Assembly: GCA_013297825.1 (NCBI GenBank)
Contig: JAAFIN010000001.1
Span: forward strand, 28,566 to 92,565
Direction: 5' to 3'
Source of the DNA: Cytophagales bacterium
GTDB taxonomy: Bacteria > Bacteroidota > Bacteroidia > Cytophagales > Microscillaceae
Length of the DNA: 64,000 nt
The position numbers and the translations under genes are program-made. Under the pieces are notes generated by a model that was given only the letters and a program-made list of their open reading frames with translations, had not been told where the DNA came from and did no database searches. Within the stretch, counting starts at the first letter, position 1, and each line of letters begins with the position of its first letter. Of the stretch, positions 43,357-52,052 are shown one piece after another.

Positions 43357-46300
43357 ATGTTAAAATCCTTTGAATACATCACCGAACTTGAAAATCAATT
43401 AAAAGAACAACAAAATACGCAAAAAATTATAGATTATCGCATGTCTTTAAAAACAGATATGCGTTTGGAGATTTTTGTTTTGGTTTCTAACACTCAAAAT
43501 TATAATATTGATGCACTAAATATAACTAATCATAATATTTCTTTAAAAGTCATAACTGAAAGAGAAAAAAATTATGACCCAATGTATCAATATATTTTTT
43601 CTGATGAATACCCAAATCCCAATTCTAAAGTAGATTTGGGTTTGGTGTGGCGTTTTGACACACTTTTAAATACTAACCAGCACGAAAACAATACACAACA
43701 AGAACACACAAATCCCTGCAATGTAGTTACTTTTTATAGTTACAAAGGTGGAATGGGCAGAACTACTACCTTGTGTGCTTATGCCTTGCATTTGGCACAA
43801 AAAGGTAAAAAAGTTGTGATTTTGGATTGTGATTTTGAAGCACCTGGATTTTTGAGTTTTTTTGGTTTGGAGGAACAACAAGAACAAACTCAAAAAAGCG
43901 GACTTGTAGAATATTTATTGGATAAAGAATTTGTTGGTAGTCAAAATATAAATCTTGCAAATGATTATATTTTAGAAGTAAGCAAAGATTATTCTGGAGA
44001 AAAAGGCAAAATATTTGTATTGCCTTCTGGAAATCTAAACTACACATCTATTTTTGATAATTCAGAAACATCAATACCAAACACACATCTTGACCATTAT
44101 CTGCACGGATTAGCAAGGCTTAATATTTCTAATTCTGACAAAATGATAAGGCAATTTAGGGAGCTTTTTAATGATTTGGTTAAAAACTTAGAACTCACAA
44201 AAGATGATTATATTTTGATAGATTCACGCACAGGTTTCAATGAAATATTTGGAATTACAGCCCTTAATTTGTCCAATGCTATTGTAGGATTTTTTGGTAG
44301 TAGCGAACAAACCAGAGCAGGATTGTATTTTCTTTTGGATAAATATATAGACATTAAACTACAAAATCAAGAAGAAATAAAACAACCAAAATTACTTTTG
44401 GTTAATTCTATTGTGCCTAATAATAAAGAAAGACAAGAATTATTTTTAAAAAGCCTTAATAATTTAATAACAAATTATGCAGATGAAACACAAAAAAAAA
44501 TAGAACAAATATATCAAAATGCAATACCTTTTACTGATATCCCTCGTGTTTCTTTGGGAGAAAATAAAGTCCTCAAAGAAATAGGCGTTAAATTCTATGA
44601 AACAGACGAAGAAAATGAGAAAAAAGAAAAAGAATTATTAACATTAGTTCAAACAAATGAATTTGTTGATTATGATGGTAAAACAAAAAAATTTGAAGAT
44701 TTGAACGACATTTTTGCAAAAATTGATAATTTTTTTGCAAAAGAAATCACTATAAATTATGGGGAACTTGGCATAAAAGAACTACGAAATATAGTTTTAA
44801 ATGGTTTACAAGAAACACTTAAAAATATCCCTTTATTTGCAGAAAATGCTAATCCTGATATTGATGTCAATACTTTTTTTTACAGGGAGTATATGAAGCC
44901 TTTTTTTAATAAAGAACATTTTCTTATTCAAGGATTTAAGGGTTCAGGAAAAACATATTTGTATAAGGCTTTTAAAAATAAAGAAATTACAAAAATAATC
45001 TTGGATAAAACTGGACTTTCAGGAACACAAAATTACCATTTTGTAACAGTTGTTGCGTTGAAAGGTGAAAAAAATATTTTTAAAACATTTCCTTATAATA
45101 AAGATAATGAAATAGAAGTTTTGAAAAAATTAAAAGTACATGATTTTTGGCTAATGTATATGTTGATATCTATATTATTAGATGAAACGCTTGAACCTCA
45201 CATAAGAGAATACAGAAAATTCTACCCAAATACTCAAATTGAAAATGATATTATTTCTTTGAAAAAACCTGATTTTACAATTGAAGATAGAAGAAATTTA
45301 TTTGATAAATATCTAAGTGACAGCGATAATAGGAATTTGATACAGAAAGATGTGATACATTTAAATAATTTTTTAATATCAGAAAATATTAAAATTTTTG
45401 TATTATTTGACCAATTAGATAAAGTTTCTCATACAGAAGATTGGAAAAAAATTATTACTCCACTCATAGAGTTTTGGGGTGATAATTACAATATGGATTA
45501 TTATTCTAATATCTATCCAAAAATATTTATTCGTACTGACATTAAAAAAGAATTGCAACGAGTAAATAATTCTTTGAGTTTGAGGGACAATACCATTGAA
45601 ATAGAATGGACACCTGATGAAATATATGCTTATTTTTTCAAATTGGTATTTGCAAAAGATAGTGCTAAAAAAGCCTTTTTTGAACTTGCAAAACGTTATA
45701 ATCAATACCCTGTTAAATATCTTAGAGATATAGAAATAAAAACAGAGAAAAATCATCAACCTGATATTGAAAAAAATATTATTTATGTTTTATTGAATAC
45801 TTTTTTTGGTAACGAAATACTAAGCCCTACAAAAACGCCACTCGGTTCTCCTTATGATTTTTTCTACCTTAATTTTTCCAATGCAAATGGTACAATGGTA
45901 TTACGTCCTTTCCTAAAGATGATGAAAGAATCAGTGAAAAATGGTTTAGAAAATATCCTTCCCAATTATCTGGAATCTTCCAGAAAAAACCATACAAGCA
46001 AACCTGAATCTATTTATCCTGAATTTATTCAAAATCCACCTTATACTCCAGTATTGCATTATTGTTATACGACTAATGCAGAAATAAGGATTACGGTTAT
46101 GGAAGACCATTTCTCTGATTTAACAGCTGAGGGATACGATAATATAAAAACTACAATAACTTATATAAAATCACTTGATAAAAACAACAAATACAAAAGG
46201 AAAAGATTAACTTATTTGGAAATGGAAGATTTGTTAAATGAGATTATAAAACTGCCTAAATTTAAAACGACAAGTGACTCTGTCGGAGATTTAGAAAGTG

Positions 46301-46647
46301 CCTTAATTGCAAATGGTATCATTGAAAAAATTGATAGACTTAAAGTTTTTCATTTCGCTGCAATGTATTCATATTGGTTGGGATTACAAAATTTAGATAA
46401 AAACTCAATGCACCAAAAGGCTAAAAATCTAAAAATGAGTCAAAAAGGGCAAGGAAAAATTATTCATATAAAAGATAACGGTGGGTTTATATATATAGAA
46501 AATGATGGTGATTTACATTTTAGTAAATCCGCATTAAAAAAAGGTGTATCTTTTTCAGATTTACACTTAAATGATATTGTAACTTTTGAAGTTTCAAAAA
46601 ACAACGGAGGATTTACTGCTATAAATATTGAAAAACTAAATAAATAA
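43357..46647 (+). CDS. Triple-domain ATPase: ParA-like KGG domain, Sll1717-like P-loop ATPase, cold-shock domain
   Basis: This 1096-residue protein contains three recognisable parts. Residues 122-330 form a ParA/MinD-like domain: deviant Walker A YKGGMGRTTT (129-138), LDCDFEAPG (156-164) and LIDSRTGFNE (287-296). Residues 500-870 form a second P-loop ATPase: Walker A GFKGSGKT (526-533), Walker B-like IFVLFDQLD (680-688) and IFIRTDI (723-729), resembling the Sll1717-type family. Residues 1031-1094 form a cold-shock/OB domain (GQGKIIHIKDNGGFIYIEN..DLHFSKSAL). The KGGxGR motif is known from conflict-type NTPases. A combined sensor, switch and RNA-binding output is inferred. The 3' neighbour at 46668 starts 20 nt after the stop. 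Confidence 0.82.
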   Translation: MLKSFEYITELENQLKEQQNTQKIIDYRMSLKTDMRLEIFVLVSNTQNYNIDALNITNHNISLKVITEREKNYDPMYQYIFSDEYPNPNSKVDLGLVWRFDTLLNTNQHENNTQQEHTNPCNVVTFYSYKGGMGRTTTLCAYALHLAQKGKKVVILDCDFEAPGFLSFFGLEEQQEQTQKSGLVEYLLDKEFVGSQNINLANDYILEVSKDYSGEKGKIFVLPSGNLNYTSIFDNSETSIPNTHLDHYLHGLARLNISNSDKMIRQFRELFNDLVKNLELTKDDYILIDSRTGFNEIFGITALNLSNAIVGFFGSSEQTRAGLYFLLDKYIDIKLQNQEEIKQPKLLLVNSIVPNNKERQELFLKSLNNLITNYADETQKKIEQIYQNAIPFTDIPRVSLGENKVLKEIGVKFYETDEENEKKEKELLTLVQTNEFVDYDGKTKKFEDLNDIFAKIDNFFAKEITINYGELGIKELRNIVLNGLQETLKNIPLFAENANPDIDVNTFFYREYMKPFFNKEHFLIQGFKGSGKTYLYKAFKNKEITKIILDKTGLSGTQNYHFVTVVALKGEKNIFKTFPYNKDNEIEVLKKLKVHDFWLMYMLISILLDETLEPHIREYRKFYPNTQIENDIISLKKPDFTIEDRRNLFDKYLSDSDNRNLIQKDVIHLNNFLISENIKIFVLFDQLDKVSHTEDWKKIITPLIEFWGDNYNMDYYSNIYPKIFIRTDIKKELQRVNNSLSLRDNTIEIEWTPDEIYAYFFKLVFAKDSAKKAFFELAKRYNQYPVKYLRDIEIKTEKNHQPDIEKNIIYVLLNTFFGNEILSPTKTPLGSPYDFFYLNFSNANGTMVLRPFLKMMKESVKNGLENILPNYLESSRKNHTSKPESIYPEFIQNPPYTPVLHYCYTTNAEIRITVMEDHFSDLTAEGYDNIKTTITYIKSLDKNNKYKRKRLTYLEMEDLLNEIIKLPKFKTTSDSVGDLESALIANGIIEKIDRLKVFHFAAMYSYWLGLQNLDKNSMHQKAKNLKMSQKGQGKIIHIKDNGGFIYIENDGDLHFSKSALKKGVSFSDLHLNDIVTFEVSKNNGGFTAINIEKLNK

Positions 46648-46667
46648 TTCTTCTCCTTTTAAATACA

Positions 46668-47096
46668 ATGCCAAAAAAACTTCTCTACCTCCTCTTTCCT
46701 TTCCTCTTTCTCTCCCTTGCCTTTTCCCAAAAAAGCAACTTAGAAGACCTTTGGAAAGTGCTTTTGGGCGTAAAATACGATTATTACAAAGACGCTTACG
46801 TCCCTAAATTTACCGACAAAATAAAGGCTTATGATGGACAAATCGTAACATTAAAAGGCTATATTTATCCCTTAGAAGAATCCAGCAAACACAAATTTTT
46901 TATGCTTTCGTATTACCCGATAAGCGTTTGCTTTTTTTGTGGCGGTGCAGGCCCTGAATCCATCGTGGAAGTAAGTGCAAAAACACCTATAACACACACA
47001 AGCCAACAAATTACCGTAAAAGGCAAACTAAAACTTAATACACAAGATAGAGAACGCCTTTTTTATATTCTTAATCAAGCGGAAATCGTGAAATAA
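46668..47096 (+). CDS. Exported OB-like protein with CFFCG motif (DUF3299-related)
   Basis: This 142-residue protein has a signal peptide (1-20, LFLSLAFSQ). The body DGQIVTLKGYIYPLE..KFFMLSYYPISVCFFCGGAGPESIVEV carries a CxxC pair (C82, C85 region) in a beta-rich, OB-fold-like sequence seen in DUF3299-type periplasmic proteins. It could bind a metal or redox partner. It follows the triple-domain ATPase gene by 20 nt and may be cotranscribed, although its exported, housekeeping-like character does not suit a defence system; the operon link is uncertain. Unknown function. Confidence 0.75.
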   Translation: MPKKLLYLLFPFLFLSLAFSQKSNLEDLWKVLLGVKYDYYKDAYVPKFTDKIKAYDGQIVTLKGYIYPLEESSKHKFFMLSYYPISVCFFCGGAGPESIVEVSAKTPITHTSQQITVKGKLKLNTQDRERLFYILNQAEIVK

Positions 47097-47186
47097 AAGC
47101 CCCCTAACCCCCAAAGGGGGAATTTTAATGTTAAATGATGAATGAAACAGCCCATTAAATAATGATGAATATTAAATGGTAAATGA
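47094..47186 (+). repeat. GC-rich palindrome and AATGAAACAGCC array after 47096
   Basis: AAAGCCCCCTAACCCCCAAA plus GGGGGAATTT (47097-47125) is followed by AATGTTAAATGATGAATGAAACAGCC and AATGATGAATATTAAATGG..AATGAAAGAGCC. Both families are in the downstream polarity. Confidence 0.9.
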
Positions 47187-47361
47187 AAGAGCCAAAAGCC
47201 TTTTTTATGGTGTTTTGGTAATTTCTTCCTTAGCATTAATTTAAAAAAATAATTTTATTTTAATAATTTTTGTGAAAATTCAAAAAAAGCATTAGCTTAG
47301 TAGCAAAAATCTTTCCAAATATTAAAATAATTATTTTTCTTAACGCTTTGTTATTTATACC

Positions 47362-48900
47362 ATGCAAAAACTGACACAAAACCAAAAGCAAATAACAATA
47401 CTTTCGCCTCAACAAATACAATTTATAAAATTGTTACAGATTCCTACCTCTGAACTTAACAGCAGAATAGAAGAAGAATTAGAAAGTAATCCTATTTTGG
47501 AAGATGGAAGAAGTAGCGAAACCGAATCCCTCAATGAACTTACCAACAACACAAGAGAAACCGAATATGAGGACAAAGAAGATTATAATAACAAAAATAA
47601 TGAAGATTATGATGATGACTACAACAGCAACAACAATAATGATGATTATGACGAGGATTATCGCAATCCTGACGAAATCAGCATAAACCAATATCTTCCA
47701 CAAGATGATTATGGAAGTTATAATTATCAAGACAACAATTACAGAGAAGAAGAAAAAGAAATGCCTATCATAATGACTGATTCTTTGAATGATAATCTTA
47801 TTATGCAGGTGGATTTTTTGGGAATGTCAGAACGACACCGCATTATTGCACTTCAAATCATAGGAAGTATGGATAGCGATGGTTATTTACGCAGACGTTT
47901 GGAGGCGATTGTCAATGACCTTATTTTTACCCAAAACCTTGAAACTGACGAGGAAGAAGTGGAGTTAATTCTCAAAAGAATACAATCATTTGACCCAGCA
48001 GGTATTGGTGCAAGAAGCCTACAAGAGTGCCTTATTATCCAATTAGAACGCAAAATAAATGAAAATCCACTTGCCAAAATCGCAATTACGCTTTTAGATG
48101 AATATTTTGAGGAATTTACAAAAAAACATTATGAAAAAATCTCTAAAAAATTGGATTTAACAGACCCACAACTCAAAGAAATTATCAATCTTATTCTAAA
48201 ACTTAATCCAAAACCAGGCGAAACATCTTCTAATCAAATAAAAGCACAATATGTAATTCCTGATTTTATTCTTCATAATAATAACAACGGAAAACTGCAT
48301 ATCACGCTTAATGCCAAAAATGCTCCTGAATTACGCATCAATAACACCTATGCTGATATGCTTGACACATACAGCAAAAGCGATAAAAAAGACCGCCAAA
48401 TTAGAGATACAGTTTCTTTTGTAAAACAAAAATTGGACGCTGCAAAGTGGTTTATTGATGCGATAAAACAACGTCAAAATACATTGTTAAAAACAATGAA
48501 TGCAATTTTGACCTATCAATATGAGTTTTTCTTGGAAGGTGATGAAAGCAAATTTAAGCCAATGATTCTCAAAGATATTGCGGACAAAATAAATATGGAC
48601 ATTTCCACTGTATCACGTGTAGCCAATAGCAAATCTATTCAAACAGATTTTGGGGTTTTTCCTTTAAAATATTTCTTTTCAGAGGGAATTTCTACCGAAG
48701 CAGGTGAAGATGTGAGTAGCAGGGAAGTAAAACATATTTTGAAGGAATTTGTGGATAATGAAAACAAAAGAAAACCACTTTCTGATGATAAACTTGAAAA
48801 AATGCTCAAAAATAAAGGTTATCAAATTGCCCGCAGAACTGTTGCCAAATACAGGGAACAACTTGAAATTCCTGTTGCAAGACTTAGGAAGAAATTATAA
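47362..48900 (+). CDS. rpoN: RNA polymerase sigma-54 factor
   Basis: This 512-residue sigma factor directs transcription from -24/-12 promoters and depends on AAA activators. Region I is KLTQNQKQITILSPQQIQFIKLLQ (3-26). An acidic Asn/Asp/Tyr-rich low-complexity stretch (about 60-125) corresponds to region II. The core-binding domain spans about 130-335 (IIGSMDSDGYLRRRL..), and the RpoN box ARRTVAKYRE is at 490-499. The start is ATG. A sigma-54 gene implies enhancer-binding activators elsewhere in the genome. Arrays follow it directly. Confidence 0.96.
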   Translation: MQKLTQNQKQITILSPQQIQFIKLLQIPTSELNSRIEEELESNPILEDGRSSETESLNELTNNTRETEYEDKEDYNNKNNEDYDDDYNSNNNNDDYDEDYRNPDEISINQYLPQDDYGSYNYQDNNYREEEKEMPIIMTDSLNDNLIMQVDFLGMSERHRIIALQIIGSMDSDGYLRRRLEAIVNDLIFTQNLETDEEEVELILKRIQSFDPAGIGARSLQECLIIQLERKINENPLAKIAITLLDEYFEEFTKKHYEKISKKLDLTDPQLKEIINLILKLNPKPGETSSNQIKAQYVIPDFILHNNNNGKLHITLNAKNAPELRINNTYADMLDTYSKSDKKDRQIRDTVSFVKQKLDAAKWFIDAIKQRQNTLLKTMNAILTYQYEFFLEGDESKFKPMILKDIADKINMDISTVSRVANSKSIQTDFGVFPLKYFFSEGISTEAGEDVSSREVKHILKEFVDNENKRKPLSDDKLEKMLKNKGYQIARRTVAKYREQLEIPVARLRKKL

Positions 48901-48901
48901 A

Positions 48902-48945
48902 TTTAATGATGAATGTTAAATGATAAATGATGAATGAAACAGCCA
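48902..48945 (+). repeat. AATGATG..GAAACAGCC array after rpoN
   Basis: AATGATGAATGTTAAATGATA then AATGATGAATGAAACAGCC follows the stop by a few bases, in the downstream polarity. Confidence 0.9.
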
Positions 48946-48949
48946 ATTT

Positions 48950-49070
48950 GAGCAGGATTTTCAGGATTTAAAGATTAACAGGATTTTTGAGCAGGATTTT
49001 CAGGATTTAAAGATTAACAGGATTTTTGAGCAGGATTTTCAGGATTTAAAGATTAACAGGATTTTTTTTG
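48950..49070 (+). repeat. 39-bp tandem repeat, three exact copies
   Basis: Copies at 48950-48988, 48989-49027 and 49028-49066 are identical and start GAGCAGGATTTTCAGGATTT. The words belong to the AGGATTT family. No spacers occur, so it is not a CRISPR array. Confidence 0.95.
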
Positions 49071-49097
49071 AACTTTTGAAAAATTGTACTTTCCTAA

Positions 49098-49157
49098 ATT
49101 CCTCCTTTGGGGGTTAGGGGGCTTCGCTTTTGAACTTTTTAAACCTTAAACTTTTTT
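49098..49157 (+). repeat. GC-rich palindrome and TTTGAAC/TTAAACC words upstream of the AhpD-like gene
   Basis: AAATTCCTCCTTTGGGGGTT and AGGGGGCTTC (49098-49127) are followed by TTTTGAACTTTTTAAACCTTAAAC up to the ATG. Both are in the upstream polarity. Confidence 0.85.
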
Positions 49158-49158
49158 T

Positions 49159-49497
49159 ATGGATATTGTAGAACAATTCAACACTTATAGAAGTCAAATG
49201 AATGAAAAAATAATGGCTTCTGACAATTTAGTTATCAAACGTATTTTTAATCTTGATACAAATGCGTATCAAGCTGGAGCTTTGGACGTAATGACCAAAG
49301 AACTTTTGGGTCTTGCGTGTTCTATGGTGTTAAGATGTGATGATTGCGTAAAATATCACTTAGGAAAATGCCACGAATTAGGCGTAACAAATGCCCAAAT
49401 TCAAGAAACTTTTTCTATTGCTACACTCATAGGAGGCACAATCGTAGTACCACATCTTCGTAGAGCAACAGAATATTGGGAAGCGTTGAATAATTAG
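49159..49497 (+). CDS. AhpD-like carboxymuconolactone decarboxylase family protein
   Basis: This 112-residue helical protein has the CMD/AhpD motif C-x2-C-x3-H: CDDCVKYHLG (about 60-69), with the sentence LLGLACSMVLRCDDCVKYHL. Members act as alkylhydroperoxidase-like redox proteins or decarboxylases, typically as oligomers. The motif suggests peroxidase-type chemistry, but the substrate is unknown. It is alone in its unit, flanked by arrays on both sides. Confidence 0.88.
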   Translation: MDIVEQFNTYRSQMNEKIMASDNLVIKRIFNLDTNAYQAGALDVMTKELLGLACSMVLRCDDCVKYHLGKCHELGVTNAQIQETFSIATLIGGTIVVPHLRRATEYWEALNN

Positions 49498-49590
49498 GAA
49501 TTATGAATTAGGAATTAGGAATTATGAATTAGGAATGAAACAGCCAAATAAAATCAGGATTTTCAGAATTTAAAGATTTTCAGGATTTTA
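49495..49590 (+). repeat. GAATTAG array and AGGATTT words after the AhpD-like gene
   Basis: Seven heptamers of GAATTAG/GAATTAT form a clean array (49495-49533) capped by GAATGAAACAGCC. AATCAGGATTTTCAGAATTT follows. Both are in the downstream polarity. Confidence 0.9.
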
Positions 49591-49597
49591 TGGAATA

Positions 49598-49660
49598 TTT
49601 TGAACTTTTGAACCTTAAACTTTGAACCTTAAACCTTGAATCTTAAACTTTGAACTTTGA
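49598..49660 (+). repeat. TTGAACC array running into the TIGR02757 start codon
   Basis: TTTTGAACTTTTGAACCTTAAACTTTGAACC and so on ends in TTTGAACTTTGAAC, where the TTG at 49650 is the probable start codon. Confidence 0.9.
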
Positions 49661-50423
49661 ACAATTATCTGAATTATTAGAAAAAAACTATAAAGCATAT
49701 CATTTGCCAGAATTTATAGAAAATGACCCCATACAAATCCCAAAAGCATTTTCTAAAAAACAAGATATTGAAATTTCAGGTTTTTTTGCCTCAATTTTTG
49801 CGTGGGGAAAACGTAAGATTATTATTGATAAAAGCAGGCTTTTGTGCGAATTGATGGACAATTCGCCTCACGATTTTGTACTTCATCACAAGCCTAATGA
49901 TTTAGAAAAACTTAAAAATTTTTGTCATCGCACCTTTAATTTTGAGGATTTACGTTATTTTTTGTTATTTTTACAAAAACATTACAAAAAAAACGAAAGT
50001 TTGGAAAATGCGTTTTCTGATAATATACTTCCTAATGACATCAATGTAGAAAATGCCTTAAAAGGTTTTTATACTTATTTTTGTGATAGTGAAGAATTTT
50101 TGCCTCGCACACGCAAACACATTGCTATACCTGCGAGCAAATCAGCTTGTAAGCGTTTAAATATGTTTTTGAGGTGGATGGTACGCATTGATGACCAAGA
50201 CGTAGATTTTGGAATTTGGCAAAAAATAAAACCTTCCCAACTGATTTGTCCTTATGATATTCACGTAGAACGTACTGCAACAAAATTAAATTTGGTAAAT
50301 GATAACAAAGCAAATTGGAAAAATGCAGTTTTTTTAACCGAAAATCTCAAAAAATTTGATAAAAATGACCCTGTAAAATACGATTTCGCACTTTTTGGAA
50401 TGGGAGTGAATAATGGTAAATGA
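49650..50423 (+). CDS. TIGR02757/DUF2400 family protein
   Basis: This 257-residue protein matches the TIGR02757 family of Bacteroidota: DPIQIPKAFSKKQDIEISGFFASIFAWGKRKIII (27-60), SAxKRLNMFLRWMVRxDDxDVDFGIW (148-173) and LICPYDIHVERTATKL (181-196). RLNMFLRWMVR recalls the helix-hairpin-helix DNA glycosylase fold, but no activity is known. The start is TTG at 49650 (MNFEQLSELLEK), part of the preceding array. It carries no signal peptide. Confidence 0.88.
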   Translation: MNFEQLSELLEKNYKAYHLPEFIENDPIQIPKAFSKKQDIEISGFFASIFAWGKRKIIIDKSRLLCELMDNSPHDFVLHHKPNDLEKLKNFCHRTFNFEDLRYFLLFLQKHYKKNESLENAFSDNILPNDINVENALKGFYTYFCDSEEFLPRTRKHIAIPASKSACKRLNMFLRWMVRIDDQDVDFGIWQKIKPSQLICPYDIHVERTATKLNLVNDNKANWKNAVFLTENLKKFDKNDPVKYDFALFGMGVNNGK

Positions 50424-50568
50424 TGAATGGTAAATGGTAAATGGTAAATGGTAAATGAAACAGCCAAATACATTTGTTAAACCTTAAACTTTGAACCTTG
50501 AACTTTGAACTTTGAACTTTGAACTTTTGAACTTTAAACCTTAAACTTTTTAAACTTTGAACTTTTTA
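50410..50568 (+). repeat. Composite array: AATGGTA..GAAACAGCC then TTGAACC
   Basis: 50410-50465 is AATGGTAAATGATGAATGGT with four more AATGGTA units capped by AAATGAAACAGCC (downstream form for 50423). 50477-50568 is TTAAACC TTAAACT TTGAACC TTGAACT (upstream form for 50557). The order downstream-form then upstream-form between two rightward genes is the rule in this window. Confidence 0.95.
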
Positions 50569-51165
50569 GCACATTTGGCACTTTCAGGTGAGAATAATGA
50601 TTTGATGATTGGGAATTTTATTGCAGATTTTGTCAAAGGCAAAAAAGCTCTTGAAATGTATCCTGTTTCTATTCAAAAAGGTATATTTTTACACCGAAAA
50701 ATAGATAATTTTACAGATACACATTACATCACACACGAACTTTCAGAACTTTTGCGTCCTCAGGCTTTGCGTTATGCAAGCGTAGTGATTGATATTCTGT
50801 ATGACCATTTTTTGGCGGTACATTTTGAAAAATTTTTTGGTGAAAATGTAGAAGATTTTGCACAAAGAACGTATATTTCTTTATTTGAAAATTTTAAATT
50901 GTTGCCTGAACGCCTCCAAGAAATGTTACCTTATATGCAAAAGGAAAATTGGCTTGTAAAATATGGTGATGGCGAAAATAAAAATTTTTATGGCTTACAA
51001 CGTAGTTTGGAAGGCTTGCAAAAACGTAGCAGTCATACAGGAAATTTTTTGGATTGTATTGGTATTTTACAAAAAAATTATACTGAATTTAATGATAAAA
51101 GCATTGTTTTTCTTACTGATATTCAAAAATTTGCAGAAGAACAAAAAGTATTACATCAGGATTAG
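50557..51165 (+). CDS. Acyl-carrier-protein phosphodiesterase-like protein (AcpH/DUF479 family)
   Basis: This 202-residue HD-type helical protein belongs to the AcpH family, which removes 4'-phosphopantetheine from acyl carrier protein. The visible features are MNFLAHLALSG at the start, MIGNFIADFVKGKK (17-30), GIFLHRKIDNFTDTH (42-56; HRxxDxxTDxH metal-binding pattern) and VVIDILYDHFLA. The family usually starts ATG-AAC-TTT (MNFLAHL); here the codons are TTG AAC TTT and coincide with the last unit of the repeat array. Confidence 0.85.
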   Translation: MNFLAHLALSGENNDLMIGNFIADFVKGKKALEMYPVSIQKGIFLHRKIDNFTDTHYITHELSELLRPQALRYASVVIDILYDHFLAVHFEKFFGENVEDFAQRTYISLFENFKLLPERLQEMLPYMQKENWLVKYGDGENKNFYGLQRSLEGLQKRSSHTGNFLDCIGILQKNYTEFNDKSIVFLTDIQKFAEEQKVLHQD

Positions 51166-51300
51166 ATTAACAAGATTTTAATCAGGATTTACAGGATTAA
51201 AAGATTAACAGGATTAAACAGCCATTTTTTTAATTTGAACTTTTGAACCTTAAACTTTAAACCTTAAACTTTAAACCTTAAACATTGAACCTTGAACTTC
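51155..51300 (+). repeat. AGGATTT array then TTGAACC array
   Basis: 51155-51220 is CATCAGGATTAGATTAACAAG..ATTAACAGGATTAAACAGCC; 51232-51300 is TTTGAACTTTTGAACCTTAAAC and similar words. The first array begins inside the last codons of the AcpH-like gene (KVLHQD), so the repeat also supplies the C-terminus and the stop. Confidence 0.85.
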
Positions 51301-51957
51301 ATTATAAAAAATATTACACCAGAACCCATTGCAGAATATCTCAAACACAATCATTATAAATCAGATATTTGGCAACAAAATTTTGAGTTATTGCCCAATA
51401 AAAAATACTTAATTTCTGCACAATCAGGCAAAGGAAAATCCACATTTGCACATTTGTTGTATGGATTACGAAATGATTATACAGGAGAAATATTTTTAGT
51501 AAATGAAAATAATCCACAAAAAAACCTTAAAAATTTGTCTTTGGAAGAATGGGGAATGTTGCGACAAAAGAAAATTAGTATGGTTTTTCAGGATTTAAGG
51601 CTTTTTTTGGAATTAACTGCTTTAGAAAATATTATTTTAAAAAATGAATTAACAAATGTATTTTCTTTGGAAGAAATTAAAGAATTAGCCAAAAAACTTA
51701 ATATTTTACATATTTTAGACCATAAAACCGCTACGCTATCTTATGGTGAACGCCAACGTGTAGCCATTTTGAGGGCATTAGCACAACCTTTTTCGTATCT
51801 TTTGTTAGATGAACCTTTTAGTCATTTGGACAATCAAAATATTGATATTGCTAAAAATATGATATTGTATTATCTCCAAAAAAATAATGCAACATTACTA
51901 ATGACTTCATTGGGCGGAAATTATGATATTGTTTTTGATAAAGTTTTTAATTTATAA
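51292..51957 (+). CDS. ABC transporter ATP-binding protein, orphan
   Basis: This 221-residue protein has Walker A SAQSGKGKST (42-51), Q-loop VFQDLRLF (98-105), signature LSYGERQRVAILRAL (149-163) and Walker B YLLLDEPFSHLD (169-180). No H-loop histidine is evident at MTSLGG, and no permease is adjacent. It resembles the LolD/macrolide-type subfamily in size, but the partner is unknown. The start is TTG at 51292 (MNFIIKNITPE), which again falls in the terminal unit TTGAACTT of the repeat array. Confidence 0.85.
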   Translation: MNFIIKNITPEPIAEYLKHNHYKSDIWQQNFELLPNKKYLISAQSGKGKSTFAHLLYGLRNDYTGEIFLVNENNPQKNLKNLSLEEWGMLRQKKISMVFQDLRLFLELTALENIILKNELTNVFSLEEIKELAKKLNILHILDHKTATLSYGERQRVAILRALAQPFSYLLLDEPFSHLDNQNIDIAKNMILYYLQKNNATLLMTSLGGNYDIVFDKVFNL

Positions 51958-51982
51958 AAAAATAATTTTTCCCAAAAAATAA

Positions 51983-52027
51983 AAAAATCCAACACCCAAA
52001 ATTATATTTTGAGTTTTGGATTTTTTA
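51983..52027. terminator. Convergent bidirectional terminator
   Basis: AAAAAATCCAA, CCCAAAAT and ATTTTGAG, TTGGATTTTTT pair around a short loop. T-runs on both strands fit the convergent genes on either side. Confidence 0.75.
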
Positions 52028-52052
52028 TTTAGCTTTTTGAGCTTTCAAACGA

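Noticed and set aside
46668..47096. Third member of the HEPN/ATPase defence operon
   Set aside because: It is only 20 nt downstream, but it is an exported protein of a separate type; operon membership is not excluded, but a functional link is unsupported.
47479..47730. Minus-strand Ile/Val-rich frame opposite rpoN
   Set aside because: It is the complement of the Asn/Asp-rich low-complexity codons of rpoN region II.
48950..49066. Possible CRISPR repeat of 39 bp
   Set aside because: Copies are directly adjacent with no spacer.
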